Source of the DNA: Azonexus sp.
GTDB taxonomy: Bacteria > Pseudomonadota > Gammaproteobacteria > Burkholderiales > Rhodocyclaceae
Direction of reading: 5' to 3'
DNA: 6,114 nucleotides
Assembly: GCA_030697085.1 (NCBI GenBank)
Contig: JAUYQT010000122.1
Location: 1-6,114, forward strand
The position numbers and the translations under genes are program-made. Positions within the stretch are counted from its first letter, which is position 1. The number at the start of each line of letters is the position of its first letter. Shown here piece by piece: positions 6,045-6,114 of this stretch. A model generated the notes under the pieces. The model was not told the DNA's origin. It saw nothing but the letters and a program-made list of their open reading frames with translations, and ran no database searches.

Positions 6045-6093
6045 CCAATGATTATTGGGCTGTTTTTAATGCATTTGTAATGCACCCAACAGC
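6045..6093. other. Cluster of overlapping dyad symmetries in the non-coding tail
   Basis: The 190 bases after the decarboxylase hold no convincing gene. Near the right edge several inverted pairs overlap: CCAAT/ATTGG (6045-6049 with 6054-6058), TTGGG/CCCAA (6055-6059 with 6085-6089), GCTGTT/AACAGC (6059-6064 with 6088-6093) and an inner TGCATT/AATGCA (6070-6075 with 6079-6084). The second and third share a base and are mutually exclusive. AATGCA also occurs as a direct repeat at 6068 and 6079, an 11-base step. This could be an operator or leader for a gene beyond the window. Weak evidence only. Confidence 0.3.
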
Positions 6094-6114
6094 TAAATGC
6101 GTAAAATAGTGACT

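Noticed and set aside
6055..6073. Possible sigma-54 promoter (GG and GC elements) near the right end
   Set aside because: GG and GC are 11 bases apart instead of the required 10, and the flanking bases do not match TGGCAC/TTGCA.
6048..6080. Ten-codon hydrophobic open frame that could be a leader peptide
   Set aside because: No ribosome site and no downstream gene in the window to relate it to; open frames this short are expected by chance.
6055..6090. Integron attC-like core sites (TTGGGC and ACCCAAC)
   Set aside because: The left core lacks the leading G, the order of the two half sites is reversed relative to attC, and no integrase or cassette context is present.

Overview
The window looks like part of a chromosomal exopolysaccharide / PEP-CTERM protein-sorting (exosortase A) locus from a Gram-negative bacterium. 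A betaproteobacterium is the best guess, because the whole gene set and its local signatures match the 'exosortase A system-associated' families known mainly from that class. The species cannot be named from the sequence. All six genes are readable and none is broken. One runs off the left edge.

Layout. Positions 1-2941 hold a four-gene minus-strand operon, transcribed right to left: a free-standing acyl carrier protein (ACP), exosortase-A-associated hydrolase 2, exosortase-A-associated hydrolase 1, and a FemAB/BioF2-like GNAT acyltransferase whose C-terminus lies beyond position 1. The last three are packed with ATGA overlaps. Positions 2942-3052 are a compact divergent promoter region. Positions 3053-5924 hold a plus-strand pair: an AMP-forming acyl/aminoacyl ligase and a fold-type III PLP-dependent decarboxylase, 28 bases apart. 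Positions 5925-6114 are a non-coding, rather AT-rich tail with several small dyad symmetries.

How the genes may work together. The ligase keeps the full adenylation-domain motif set. It also has an Asp (D219) where amino-acid-activating NRPS domains bind the substrate amino group, so it may load an amino acid onto the ACP (Ser39). The PLP decarboxylase would make or modify an amine. The GNAT/FemAB-like protein would transfer the carrier-bound group to an acceptor such as an exopolysaccharide sugar, a lipid or an amine. The two alpha/beta-hydrolase-fold proteins would release, edit or bind intermediates. Family membership is well supported. The joint pathway is inference: these families are known from their co-occurrence with exosortase A, and I know of no settled biochemical role for them.

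Most useful second looks: the amino-acid-like ligase pocket, non-canonical catalytic positions in the decarboxylase and in hydrolase 2, a likely leaderless ligase mRNA, and TTG starts on the ACP and hydrolase 2 genes. No mobile element, CRISPR array, tRNA or rRNA was seen.
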